This document shows positions 17,176 through 24,235 of a stretch of DNA of 38,088 bases, piece by piece (the first letter of the stretch is position 1; every line of letters begins with the position of its first letter). A program made the position numbers and the translations under genes. This DNA is from CAYYNQ01 sp964473105 (GTDB taxonomy: Bacteria > Sumerlaeota > Sumerlaeia > MVZB01), in NCBI GenBank assembly GCA_964473105.1, contig CAYYNQ010000068.1, positions 1 to 38,088 of the forward strand, given 5' to 3'. The notes under the pieces are model-generated. The model had not been told where the DNA came from, ran no database searches, and saw only the letters and a list, made by a program, of their open reading frames with translations.

Positions 17176-18624
17176 TTAAAAACGGATCCGGATCACATCC
17201 CAAACAATGATCGTTGCCATCAGACCAATAAGTAAAATGACAAATACAGTCCAGATCGGGGCGAGGACACGGGGCGGTATCGGACGCCGCAAAAGTGCCT
17301 CAATGATTGAAAGAAGGATGAAGCCGCCATCCAGGACAGGCAGGGGCAGCAGATTGAAGATAAGGAGCAGTAGATTGAAGATAATGAACCAGTTCAGGGT
17401 GGGGCCGAGTCCACGTTTGGCCTGACTGGCAGTGATTTTGACGATCATAACAGGCCCGCCTATATTCTGGCCGATCTGTTTCCAGGTTGCCCTCCGGAAA
17501 AAATCATACTGTGAATCAACCAGACTTTTCAGTTTCAAGCAGGTCTGCTTCGGAGCGTTCCACAACGCCGGGAGAAATGCCATGCCCGGGATCGTCTCGT
17601 AATTCGCGAAACGCGGACGGATGCCGATCAATCCCTCCCCCGGGATCTCGATATTTTCATAAGGTTCCATTTCAAAGTGAAGCTTTTCACCATCCCGACT
17701 GACCTCAATCGTGATGATATGGCCCAAACTGCCACGGATGATCCGGGCAGCCCTGTTGAATGAGGAGACATTTTCACCATTCACCGCCAGGATGATGTCC
17801 CCCTCCTTCATTCCAGCCTTCTCAGCCGGGAAAGTGTCGATCAGCGCCTCGATGACCGGAGGAATATGAAGACCTGCCAAAAGGGCACCGGTGAAGCTGG
17901 TAATCCCGTCAAGATCCAGCGGCGGACATTGAAGGACCAAATTCACGTTGCTTCGGATGACTTCAACCTTGAATTCGGCCCGACCGGGACCATCCTCCCC
18001 CTCCAGATCGACCAGCATCCCATCGATCAGCGGCTCAAGGTCCTTAACATACTTGACCGGATGATCATTGATCCCGATCAGTTGATCCCCCGACTGGATC
18101 CCGGCGGATTCAACCAAACTCCCTGGGCGAATCTCCTCAAGGTGCAGGGGTACAAGCGCAACCTGCTTGTCGAGTATCAGAAACGCAACCATGGCAACAA
18201 TTGCAATGAGGAAGTTCATGAAGACCCCGCCGCCAAAAACCATCAACTTGGCCACCAGACTCTTGTTGCTCAGGGCAAGCATGTCATCGTAGGAGGATTC
18301 AACAAGCGTCTTGTCCTCCTGCCCCTCCACCGGATTCGTGCAGCCATCATCCGCGGTCGAGGAGTCATCATCCCGGGCATCCTCCTCGAGGATCATCCCG
18401 TGAAGTTTGACAAAACCGCCAATAGGAAGCCAACGCAGGGAAAATTCAATCCCGTACCATCTCCACGAACAGATTTTGGGGCCCATGCCGATGGCAAAGG
18501 ATTCCACCCCGACACGATTGATCAACGCAAAGATCATATGACCGAACTCATGCACGAAAACGGCGATCCCAAACGTCAATACGACAGATATAACCTGAAC
18601 TGTTATATGGGTAAATTTTTCCAC
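17176..18624 (-). CDS. rseP: Site-2 membrane metalloprotease RseP-like
   Basis: The 482-residue integral membrane zinc protease carries the H-E-x-x-H site at residues 25-29 within the first membrane helix (VFVHEFGHMIF) and the second metal-site motif NLLPLPVLDGG near the C-terminus. Two PDZ domains lie between them (ESAGIQSGDQLIGIN and KAGMKEGDIILAVNGENV). Such proteases clip transmembrane segments of anti-sigma factors and remnant signal peptides. An acidic Ser/Asp/Glu-rich insertion (about residues 80-110) in the first cytoplasmic loop is longer than in E. coli RseP. The start is GTG, with AGGA six bases before it. It follows dxr by 26 bases, the same order as in many bacteria. Confidence 0.92.
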   Translation of the reverse strand: MEKFTHITVQVISVVLTFGIAVFVHEFGHMIFALINRVGVESFAIGMGPKICSWRWYGIEFSLRWLPIGGFVKLHGMILEEDARDDDSSTADDGCTNPVEGQEDKTLVESSYDDMLALSNKSLVAKLMVFGGGVFMNFLIAIVAMVAFLILDKQVALVPLHLEEIRPGSLVESAGIQSGDQLIGINDHPVKYVKDLEPLIDGMLVDLEGEDGPGRAEFKVEVIRSNVNLVLQCPPLDLDGITSFTGALLAGLHIPPVIEALIDTFPAEKAGMKEGDIILAVNGENVSSFNRAARIIRGSLGHIITIEVSRDGEKLHFEMEPYENIEIPGEGLIGIRPRFANYETIPGMAFLPALWNAPKQTCLKLKSLVDSQYDFFRRATWKQIGQNIGGPVMIVKITASQAKRGLGPTLNWFIIFNLLLLIFNLLPLPVLDGGFILLSIIEALLRRPIPPRVLAPIWTVFVILLIGLMATIIVWDVIRIRF

Positions 18625-18650
18625 GATAATTCCTGACTGTTAAGAACCGG

Positions 18651-19811
18651 TCATGTTGCGACACCCGGCATAATTGTCCCACATTCAAGCCGTGTGTGGC
18701 GGTCGGCCTCGATAATATCCCCCAGGTCTGGTCGGGCTACGACCCGGTGCTCCTGCAGGGAATGGTTGATCATCCTCGGGATATCCAGAAACTGGATATC
18801 CCCATTCAAAAATTTTTGGACTGCCACTTCATTGGAAGCATTGAGAACGGCAGGATATGTCCCCCCTTCCCGAACCGCATCATACGCATATTGCAAACAG
18901 GGAAAAGCCTCCAGATCAGGAGACTCAAAAGTCAGAGAACCGAGTCTCGAGAGATTGAGCGGCTCAAACCGGTTGTTCGGCAGCCTCTCCGGGTAACTCA
19001 GGACGTTACAGATCGGAAGATACATGTCTGTCACCCCCATCTGGGCAAGCATCGAACCATCATGATATTCAACCATGCCGTGGATGACACTCTGCGGGTG
19101 GACGATGACTTCAATCCTGTCCAAGGGCTGTCCAAACAGGTGATGGGCCTCCACAACCTCGAATCCCTTGTTCATCAAGGTTGCCGAATCGATCGAGATT
19201 TTTTGCCCCATCTGCCATGTCGGATGTGCGAGGGCCTGCTGCACGCTGACCCCTTTCAGCTGCTCCACCGGCCATCCCCTAAATGGGCCGCCCGATGCAG
19301 TCAGGATGACACGGCGCAACGGGGTCCTGTCACAAACAGAAAGGCACTGGAAAATGGCATTGTGTTCACTGTCAATCGGCAGGATCGGGACATTACCCAC
19401 ACGTGCCATATCCATTACCAACTGACCCGCCATAACCAACACTTCCTTGTTCGCAAGCGCGATCGGGATGCCGAGTTCGATCGCGCGCAATGTCGGGGAC
19501 AGACCGGCGTGGCCGACGGTCGAAACAACAACCATATCGGGTTCGGCCATTCGGATCATCTCTGCCAGGCCCGCTTCACCCATCAGGCTCCTGACACCAG
19601 ACGGCAGGCCGGGACATGGCCCGTCAACCAGGCATACCACCTCAGGATCGTATGTGTGCACCTGTTCCCGCAGCAGTTCTTCCGAATTAAATGCAGCCAG
19701 TCCCGTCACGCAGAATCGGTCCGGATAATCTGATATCACCCTGAGCGTACTACGGCCAATCGATCCTGTGGAACCCAAAATGCAGATACGTTTAGCATGT
19801 GTCGGTGTCAT
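18651..19811 (-). CDS. dxr: 1-deoxy-D-xylulose 5-phosphate reductoisomerase
   Basis: The 386-residue enzyme converts DXP to 2-C-methyl-D-erythritol 4-phosphate with NADPH, the committed step of the MEP isoprenoid pathway. Its motifs include the NADPH site ILGSTGSIGRSTLRVI right at the N-terminus, ALANKEVLVMAG, the metal site PIDSEHNAIFQCL, LTASGGPFRG, SATLMNKGFEVVEAHHLF and VHPQSVIHGMVEY. The frame is open upstream for another 87 codons, but conservation begins at the ATG at 19811, so that start is used. There is no strong ribosome-binding site. dxr is followed by rseP, and isoprenoid precursors feed the polyprenyl carriers used by the glycan genes in this window. Confidence 0.96.
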   Translation of the reverse strand: MTPTHAKRICILGSTGSIGRSTLRVISDYPDRFCVTGLAAFNSEELLREQVHTYDPEVVCLVDGPCPGLPSGVRSLMGEAGLAEMIRMAEPDMVVVSTVGHAGLSPTLRAIELGIPIALANKEVLVMAGQLVMDMARVGNVPILPIDSEHNAIFQCLSVCDRTPLRRVILTASGGPFRGWPVEQLKGVSVQQALAHPTWQMGQKISIDSATLMNKGFEVVEAHHLFGQPLDRIEVIVHPQSVIHGMVEYHDGSMLAQMGVTDMYLPICNVLSYPERLPNNRFEPLNLSRLGSLTFESPDLEAFPCLQYAYDAVREGGTYPAVLNASNEVAVQKFLNGDIQFLDIPRMINHSLQEHRVVARPDLGDIIEADRHTRLECGTIMPGVAT

Positions 19812-19902
19812 CAATGGATAAGTGAATTCGGCATGAGGGAAAATGCTCAAGCCATCCCGCTTGGGTCTATATCCCGGGTCCGCCATCGGAAACGGGTGGT
19901 TC

Positions 19903-19931
19903 ATCTTATTTGAACCCCCTGTGCACGTCAA
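19903..19931 (-). promoter_or_regulatory. Sigma-70-like promoter for dxr-rseP
   Basis: On the minus strand TTGACG (19926-19931; 5 of 6) and TAAGAT (19903-19908; 4 of 6) are 17 bases apart. Transcription would start near 19896, giving an 85-base leader before dxr. The 286-bp gap to hisB is otherwise empty, and no rightward promoter for hisB was convincing. Confidence 0.5.
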
Positions 19932-20097
19932 ACCCCAAATCAACAGGTCCATGCAGAATATCCTGAGACATTTCACTTGGATAAGCCGGTTCAATCTGGC
20001 AAGAATATGGACTGGCCGGGGATCGTTCGGGTCCCTGGAAGGAAAGTGCCCGGATCCCTGTTCAAGACCCACTAATCACCAACAAAGGCAGATGCTC

Positions 20098-20694
20098 ATG
20101 GCACAACCGGATCGGAACGCGAAAATTCAGCGCAAGACGAGTGAAACCGAACTTGATGTCCATGTCGACCTGGATGGCGCCGGACAGTTCAGTGGATCAA
20201 CCGGAATCGGCTTCATGGACCACATGCTTGAACTGATGGCCCGGCATGCCGGTATCAACCTTGACATCAAGGGCAAGGGCGACCTCCATGTGGATGGCCA
20301 CCACCTCGTTGAGGACCTGGGGATCTGCTTGGGGCGCGCACTTCGTGACGCAGTCGGCGACAAGATCGGCATGGCAAGGTTCGGCGAGGCATCCATACCA
20401 ATGGAGGAAACACTTGCAAGTTGCGTGCTTGACTTCTGCGATCGGCCTCATCTCGAGTTCAGGGTGAAACTGCCCCAGGGCAAGGTGGGCGAATTCGATA
20501 TCGAGTTGACCGAAGATTTTTTCAGGGCACTGGCCATGAATGCGGGCATGACACTCCACCTGAACCTGCATTATGGCAGGAACGGCCACCATATCATCGA
20601 AGCACTTTTCAAGGCCACCGCAAGGTCCATAGCCCAGGCTGTTGCCCTCGACTCGAATATCAAGGGGGTCCTTTCAACCAAGGGTAAACTCTGA
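20098..20694 (+). CDS. hisB: Imidazoleglycerol-phosphate dehydratase
   Basis: The 198-residue monofunctional HisB catalyses the sixth step of histidine synthesis and binds two manganese ions. Family motifs are RKTSETELDVHVDLDG, GIGFMDHMLELMARHAG, DLHVDGHHLVEDLGICLG, the C-terminal DFFRALAMNAGMTLHLN and GRNGHHIIEALFKATARS. The metal-binding H-H-x-x-E occurs twice, as expected. The ATG at 20098 has AAAGG nine bases upstream; an ATG at 20092 is also in frame, and the frame is open further upstream without conservation. It is a lone his gene here, with a possible HisJ phosphatase frame at the right edge of the window. Confidence 0.96.
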   Translation: MAQPDRNAKIQRKTSETELDVHVDLDGAGQFSGSTGIGFMDHMLELMARHAGINLDIKGKGDLHVDGHHLVEDLGICLGRALRDAVGDKIGMARFGEASIPMEETLASCVLDFCDRPHLEFRVKLPQGKVGEFDIELTEDFFRALAMNAGMTLHLNLHYGRNGHHIIEALFKATARSIAQAVALDSNIKGVLSTKGKL

Positions 20695-20751
20695 AATGGA
20701 GGGTCGGATTATTTCGGGGCTCACAGGAATAACCGGCCGCACACATGTCAC

Positions 20752-20773
20752 GACCGGAACCTACAATCCGGTC
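20752..20773 (+). terminator. Stem-loop downstream of hisB
   Basis: Perfect 7-bp stem GACCGGA/TCCGGTC with an 8-base loop, 58 bases after the hisB stop. No U-tract follows, so it could be a Rho-type or processing structure rather than an intrinsic terminator. Confidence 0.3.
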
Positions 20774-20812
20774 CCCCGGAGATTCAAAACATACTAATGC
20801 GTAGGAATTAAC

Positions 20813-20854
20813 ATTAACCGGGTGCTGGCAGCACCCCACGCCCCCCCGGTTAAT
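20813..20854. repeat. Nested inverted repeat (10-bp outer arms)
   Basis: Outer arms ATTAACCGGG (20813-20822) and CCCGGTTAAT (20845-20854) are perfect complements. The 22 bases between them contain a second stem (TGCT 20823-20826 with AGCA 20830-20833), which can be extended by the neighbouring G and C runs. It can form a large hairpin or cruciform and is the most regular structure in the spacer. Confidence 0.65.
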
Positions 20855-21090
20855 ATAACAAACCCTATGCCCCCCGTATCCATAATGTAACTCGCTTGTT
20901 TTTAATTATTTATCCCGTCCTCATCCCGAACGAGTACAACTGCTCTTTAATTAACAATACGATACTCGGCATAATCATTGCTAAAAATACTGGGGATTAC
21001 GCTCCGGGGGGCGAGACGGAATGTAGATCCCCTCTGTAGTGTTCCCGGGGTTACCGGGACGAATCTTTAGTACGGTTGAGATGTCATTGA

Positions 21091-21630
21091 GTGGAAAACA
21101 TACTGGGTAATATTATCTATGATAGCCGTAAGCTCGAGAATCTTACCCAGGATCAGTACGGGGCAAGGTTCAGTGTGTCCGGGCCAGCTATCTTCAAGTT
21201 CGAGAAGGGGTATGTTAAACCATCGCTGGAACTATGGCTCAAAATGGCAAAGGATGCCGAGCTCACCGAACGCAGGGCCGTCTTGATATGGGTCAAAAGC
21301 AGGCTGCCCGACAAGTTCAAGGATTTCATAGAACTTCAGGGTGCAGCCTCCATAGAAGTCCGGACGGCCAATGGACGAAAAGCGGACAAGAAGAGGGACT
21401 ACTCGAGGCTTGAAACCCTAGAGGAGTTGCGTGGACACGCTGAACGTGACAAATCATTGCCCGCGGGACTTCGCGACCTGCTCAAGGATAACGAGCTATG
21501 GGCCCTCTACAAGCCAACCGGACATGAAATCAATATGCTACGGGATATTTTTTCACCCCTCGGAAAAGGTAACAAGCAGGCCTACCGGGAGGCCTTGCGC
21601 GTAATTCGTGAATTCATGCATTCCTTCTGA
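21091..21630 (+). CDS. XRE/Cro-like helix-turn-helix transcriptional regulator
   Basis: The 179-residue protein starts with GTG. Residues 1-55 or so resemble a Cro/C1-type HTH: IIYDSRKLENLTQDQYGARF is helix 1-2, then VSGPAIFKFEKGYVKPSLE covers the recognition helix and the usual end of the domain. The remainder is charged and helical with no family I recognise (RDYSRLETLEELRGHAERD, then LRDLLKDNELWALYKP). It is probably a DNA-binding regulator whose own upstream region, with three inverted repeats, is a natural target. It is flanked by a hairpin-rich spacer and a truncated permease gene whose homology stops about where this gene ends. This suggests a horizontally acquired or rearranged patch. 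No metabolic neighbour hints at its regulon. Confidence 0.7.
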   Translation: MENILGNIIYDSRKLENLTQDQYGARFSVSGPAIFKFEKGYVKPSLELWLKMAKDAELTERRAVLIWVKSRLPDKFKDFIELQGAASIEVRTANGRKADKKRDYSRLETLEELRGHAERDKSLPAGLRDLLKDNELWALYKPTGHEINMLRDIFSPLGKGNKQAYREALRVIREFMHSF

Positions 21631-22189
21631 CCTGCAGGTCGGACCTGAATTTCGAGCTGAGAATTGGTAGCCCGGCAGACTTGGCGACCACCAAATTATA
21701 CACATCCAGAAAATAACGCGACACCAGCAGGGGATAGATGGGATTATCACCTCCCGGCTCCATCCAATCCAGCCCGCTGATTCCCAGTTGGGGTTCAACC
21801 AGTGAATGGTCAATTCCATGGACTACCGCCTCGGATACAAATGATTTGCCGAATAGTTCCGTCTCGATGCTCAGTGAAAACCGGGCCGGCTCGACGGTCC
21901 AAACCTCCTCGATGTCCTCCCGATCCTCAAGTCGCTTGACAATCGAATCATTCAACCACGACCGCTTCCATTGCGATTGGACCCAGGGCCCCCGTACGAG
22001 CCTCCAGTCTCAGTTTTTCCTCGGGAAATATATTGCAAGGTATCCCCCGACCCTAAACCGAAGAGCAGCCGCACTCCCGAACAACCCAAGCATCAGCGTG
22101 GATGCAACAGCCAACACAAACAGGGCGGTAGCGGCCCTTAACGGATACTGAATAAGATGTCTGGAAAGGAGTCTGATGTAGAAAATCAT
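21614..22189 (-). pseudogene. Truncated FtsX/MacB-type ABC transporter permease with in-frame TGA
   Basis: One minus-strand frame begins at ATG 22189 (AAGGA just upstream). It encodes an N-terminal membrane helix (AATALFVLAVASTLMLGLFG) and the start of a periplasmic domain, then meets TGA at 22010-22012. The same frame continues sensibly (WVQSQWKRSWLNDSIVKRLE, then EEVWTVEPARFSLSIETELF, then VVHGIDHSLVEPQLG and PLLVSRYFLDVYNLV). It stops at TGA 21614-21616, antisense to the end of the HTH gene. MacB/FtsX permeases need three more membrane helices after this domain. They are missing, so the gene is both interrupted and truncated, about 190 codons in all. It is probably a remnant left by a rearrangement whose junction lies near 21630-21660. 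The family call rests on architecture rather than a single diagnostic motif. Confidence 0.6.
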
Positions 22190-22274
22190 GCCATTCCTTG
22201 CCATGAGAAAATTAAGGGAGGAAAGGTGGGAAGGGGGCCAGACAATGCCCAAGAAAAACCCTGCCGAGGTCAGG

Positions 22275-22709
22275 TCACCTCCTTTTCCCCCGGCTAAAAC
22301 ACGCCATGGCTTCCAGGGTTATTCGGGAAACGTGGTGCTCAATGCCCTCCGCGTCAATGGATGCAACCTGCTCCGGAATACCTAGGTCGATCAGGAACTC
22401 ACGAACGATTCGGTGTCTTTTCCTGCAGGATTGGGCCAGCTTTCTCCCCTCCTCGGTCAGAAAAATAGACCGATAGGGCTCGGAACGCACAAGCCCGGCC
22501 TCATTCAACCTCCCGATTGACTTGGAAACCGTGACATGGGAAACCCCCAGCCTGTTTGCGATATCGACCGCACGAGCCTCACCTTTCTCCTTGATCAGTT
22601 CATCAATGAGTTCCACGTAGTCTTCGGCAAGCTCTGACCGATGATCGACACGGGTCCGCTTGAAACCGGAGACTGGTGACTTCGAAGGCTTTAACCTGTA
22701 TGATTTCAA
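22275..22709 (-). CDS. mntR: Manganese-responsive transcriptional regulator MntR (DtxR family)
   Basis: The 144-residue protein has a winged helix (DIANRLGVSHVTVSKSIGRL, then the wing YRSIFLTEEGRKLA). The metal-binding dimerisation helices read CRKRHRIVREFLIDLG and DAEGIEHHVSRITLEAM, which supply the E/H ligands. The sequence is closest to the E. coli-type MntR (V-E-L-I-x-x-L-I-x-E-x-G-E-A-R at the start of the domain), including its basic N-terminal extension. With Mn(II) bound it represses manganese uptake genes. The only possible start is TTG at 22709, because a TAA lies upstream in frame and there is no ATG near the N-terminus. No transporter gene lies next to it. Its promoter carries a palindrome that overlaps the -10 box. 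Confidence 0.88.
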   Translation of the reverse strand: MKSYRLKPSKSPVSGFKRTRVDHRSELAEDYVELIDELIKEKGEARAVDIANRLGVSHVTVSKSIGRLNEAGLVRSEPYRSIFLTEEGRKLAQSCRKRHRIVREFLIDLGIPEQVASIDAEGIEHHVSRITLEAMACFSRGKRR

Positions 22710-22730
22710 GAAACTCGACTCGATAGTTGC

Positions 22731-22752
22731 TTATGATAGACGGTGATCATAA
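22731..22752. promoter_or_regulatory. Inverted-repeat operator overlapping the mntR -10 box
   Basis: TTATGAT (22731-22737) and ATCATAA (22746-22752) form a perfect 7-bp inverted repeat across 8 bases, 22 bp in all. One arm contains the mntR -10 hexamer. Its size and position fit a DtxR-family dimer site and imply autorepression; that assignment is inference from context. Confidence 0.6.
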
Positions 22753-22773
22753 ATACGAACGGTGGCCTGACAA
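22746..22773 (-). promoter_or_regulatory. Sigma-70-like promoter for mntR
   Basis: TTGTCA (22768-22773) and TATGAT (22746-22751), read on the minus strand, each match 5 of 6 consensus bases, with a 16-base spacer. The start would be near 22739, 30 bases before the TTG start codon, inside the inverted repeat. Confidence 0.6.
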
Positions 22774-22912
22774 TAATTAGCCGGGGTTACACATTTTATC
22801 CGCCTTTGATAAATTCAGGGATCTCACAGATCATGGCGGGTTGTAAACACAATTATGATTGCATTCCAGTATTCTGTGATGCTCCATATTCCGGGAAGGA
22901 AATTGATTGAAT

Positions 22913-23608
22913 ATGGCCCGCAGCTCATCCAGAACCGCAAACGCCGAATCATCTGGGGATATCAGGAAAAGGGCCGGGGATATCAACAGGATTCTTCGGA
23001 AAACATACCCGCAGGCTGAAACAGCCCTGGTGTTTGGCAATCCATTCGAGTTACTGATCGCAACAATCCTCTCGGCACAAAGCACCGACGTCCAGGTCAA
23101 CAAGATCACCCTCGAGCTTTTCAGGCACTATCCTGATCCCGCATCGATGGCCAAAGCCGATCCCGGTCACCTCGAAGGCTTGATTCACTCCACCGGCTTC
23201 TTCAGACAGAAGGCGAAAAACCTGATCAACTGTTCAGGTGAGTTGGTGGAACGCTTTGACGGCAAGATACCGCGGGACATGGATGACCTTGTCAGCCTGC
23301 CCGGGGTGGGGCGCAAGACAGCACATTGCGTCCGGGGTGGTGCCATGGGTCTTCCCGCAATCACGGTCGACACCCATTTCAAGCGGCTTGCAGGCCGGCT
23401 TGCCTTGTCCTTTGAGTCAAAACCCGACAAGATTGAACATGATATTGCAACTCTGTTGCCGAAAAAATACTGGACACAGTTTTCACATGCTATCATCCTG
23501 CACGGAAGGCGGGTGTGTGGCGCGAGAAAACCCCGTTGCACGGGATGTCCCTTATTGAACAAATGCCCCCACGGAAGCCCAGAAGACCGGCAAATCAGAT
23601 CATCCTGA
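22913..23608 (+). CDS. nth: Endonuclease III (DNA glycosylase/AP lyase)
   Basis: The 231-residue enzyme removes oxidised pyrimidines and nicks the abasic site. The HhH-GPD core is clear: ELLIATILSAQSTDVQVNKIT at the start; the helix-hairpin-helix LVSLPGVGRKTAHCV with the catalytic lysine; and TVDTHFKRLAGRL with the catalytic aspartate. The C-terminus has the 4Fe-4S loop C-x6-C-x2-C-x5-C (CGARKPRCTGCPLLNKC). A TTG at 22907 lies six bases after GGAAGGA and could be the true start, two codons earlier. The gene is convergent with secG and diverges from mntR. Confidence 0.95.
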   Translation: MARSSSRTANAESSGDIRKRAGDINRILRKTYPQAETALVFGNPFELLIATILSAQSTDVQVNKITLELFRHYPDPASMAKADPGHLEGLIHSTGFFRQKAKNLINCSGELVERFDGKIPRDMDDLVSLPGVGRKTAHCVRGGAMGLPAITVDTHFKRLAGRLALSFESKPDKIEHDIATLLPKKYWTQFSHAIILHGRRVCGARKPRCTGCPLLNKCPHGSPEDRQIRSS

Positions 23609-23617
23609 ATCCCTTTC

Positions 23618-23634
23618 GTAACGGCCGCCGTTAC
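23618..23634. repeat. Stem-loop 10 bases after nth
   Basis: GTAACGG (23618-23624) and CCGTTAC (23628-23634) form a perfect 7-bp stem with a 3-base loop. No T-run follows. It may help end nth transcription together with the hairpin at 23681-23698. Confidence 0.35.
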
Positions 23635-23680
23635 AGTCGAGAACACACCAATAATTCAGGACATGCGCGGGCGGGGGCCT

Positions 23681-23701
23681 CACAGGAATAAGCCTGTGTT
23701 T
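23681..23701 (+). terminator. Weak intrinsic terminator candidate between nth and secG
   Basis: CACAGG (23681-23686) and CCTGTG (23693-23698) form a 6-bp stem with a 6-base loop, followed by TTT. The stem is short and the T-run weak, but it lies in the only gap between two convergent genes. Confidence 0.35.
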
Positions 23702-23757
23702 AGATCTGTATGCATGGGCCAACACCCCACACATGTTCTGCAAACAGGCCTGCCCCG

Positions 23758-24153
23758 TCAGTTTTCATCAGGACCGGGTTCAACCGGGGGAAGATCGGTC
23801 ACGGTACCCCGTCCCGATGACAGGTCATCGAAGGCGGGCCCGGGCACCGTGGCACCGGCGGGATCCTGGGCCTCGATCTCCTCGAAGACCAGACTGTCGC
23901 CGCTTTGAGTATTCCGTGACCCTATAATCGAGAGCAGGATGGCAAGAACCACGAAGCCGACAGCACAGTATGTCGTCAATTTGTTCAGTGCCTTTTCAGC
24001 CCCCGTTGCTCCCAATGCATCGGATATGCCACCACCCGATGCACCTAATCCGGAAAGACCGCCACCCTTCCCGGACTGTATCAGGATTACAAAAATCAGG
24101 ACTATACAGGAAAATGTATAGAGGAGAAGAAGCAGAATGATCAAAAATTTCAT
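23758..24153 (-). CDS. secG: Preprotein translocase subunit SecG
   Basis: The 131-residue protein has two membrane helices (residues 1-25, LIILLLLLYTFSCIVLIFVI; and about 60-80, YCAVGFVVLAILLSIIG) around the diagnostic cytoplasmic loop ILIQSGKGGGLSGLGASGGG with F/L-G-A-T-G-A-E-K. SecG sits beside SecY-SecE and assists SecA-driven export. A Pro/Asp/Glu-rich tail of about 45 residues follows the second helix and is longer than in E. coli SecG. The ATG at 24153 is used; a TTG two codons upstream has a closer AAGGA. It lies downstream of pgk, an order shared by many bacteria in which pgk or tpiA precedes secG. Confidence 0.93.
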   Translation of the reverse strand: MKFLIILLLLLYTFSCIVLIFVILIQSGKGGGLSGLGASGGGISDALGATGAEKALNKLTTYCAVGFVVLAILLSIIGSRNTQSGDSLVFEEIEAQDPAGATVPGPAFDDLSSGRGTVTDLPPVEPGPDEN

Positions 24154-24235
24154 GGTCAAATAATCCTTAAATTTTCCGGGCCCACGTCTCAGCCCCGGGG
24201 GTTATCCCGGGGCCGGCCTGAACACCCGGTAGCAA

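Larger units (their letters stand above)
20695..21090. other. 396-bp hairpin-rich intergenic region upstream of the XRE-like regulator
   Basis: No gene can be supported. The region is patchy in composition, with A+T-rich blocks (around 20895-20985) between C-runs. It holds three perfect inverted repeats: GACCGGA/TCCGGTC (20752-20758 and 20767-20773); a 10-bp pair ATTAACCGGG/CCCGGTTAAT (20813-20822 and 20845-20854) enclosing a second hairpin TGCT/AGCA; and TCCCGG/CCGGGA (21043-21048 and 21054-21059). The pentamer ACCGG or its complement recurs six times. The first hairpin may help end hisB transcription although no T-run follows. The others lie in the upstream region of the regulator gene and could be operators or leader structure. 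Confidence 0.5.

Noticed and set aside
19812..20072. Longer N-terminus of Dxr (87 extra codons)
   Set aside because: Dxr homology starts within a few residues of ATG 19811 and the upstream part overlaps the likely promoter.
20720..23691. 13-base direct repeat CTCACAGGAATAA at 20720-20732 and 23679-23691, both downstream of plus-strand genes
   Set aside because: A 13-base match is expected many times by chance in 38 kb, and flanks do not extend it.
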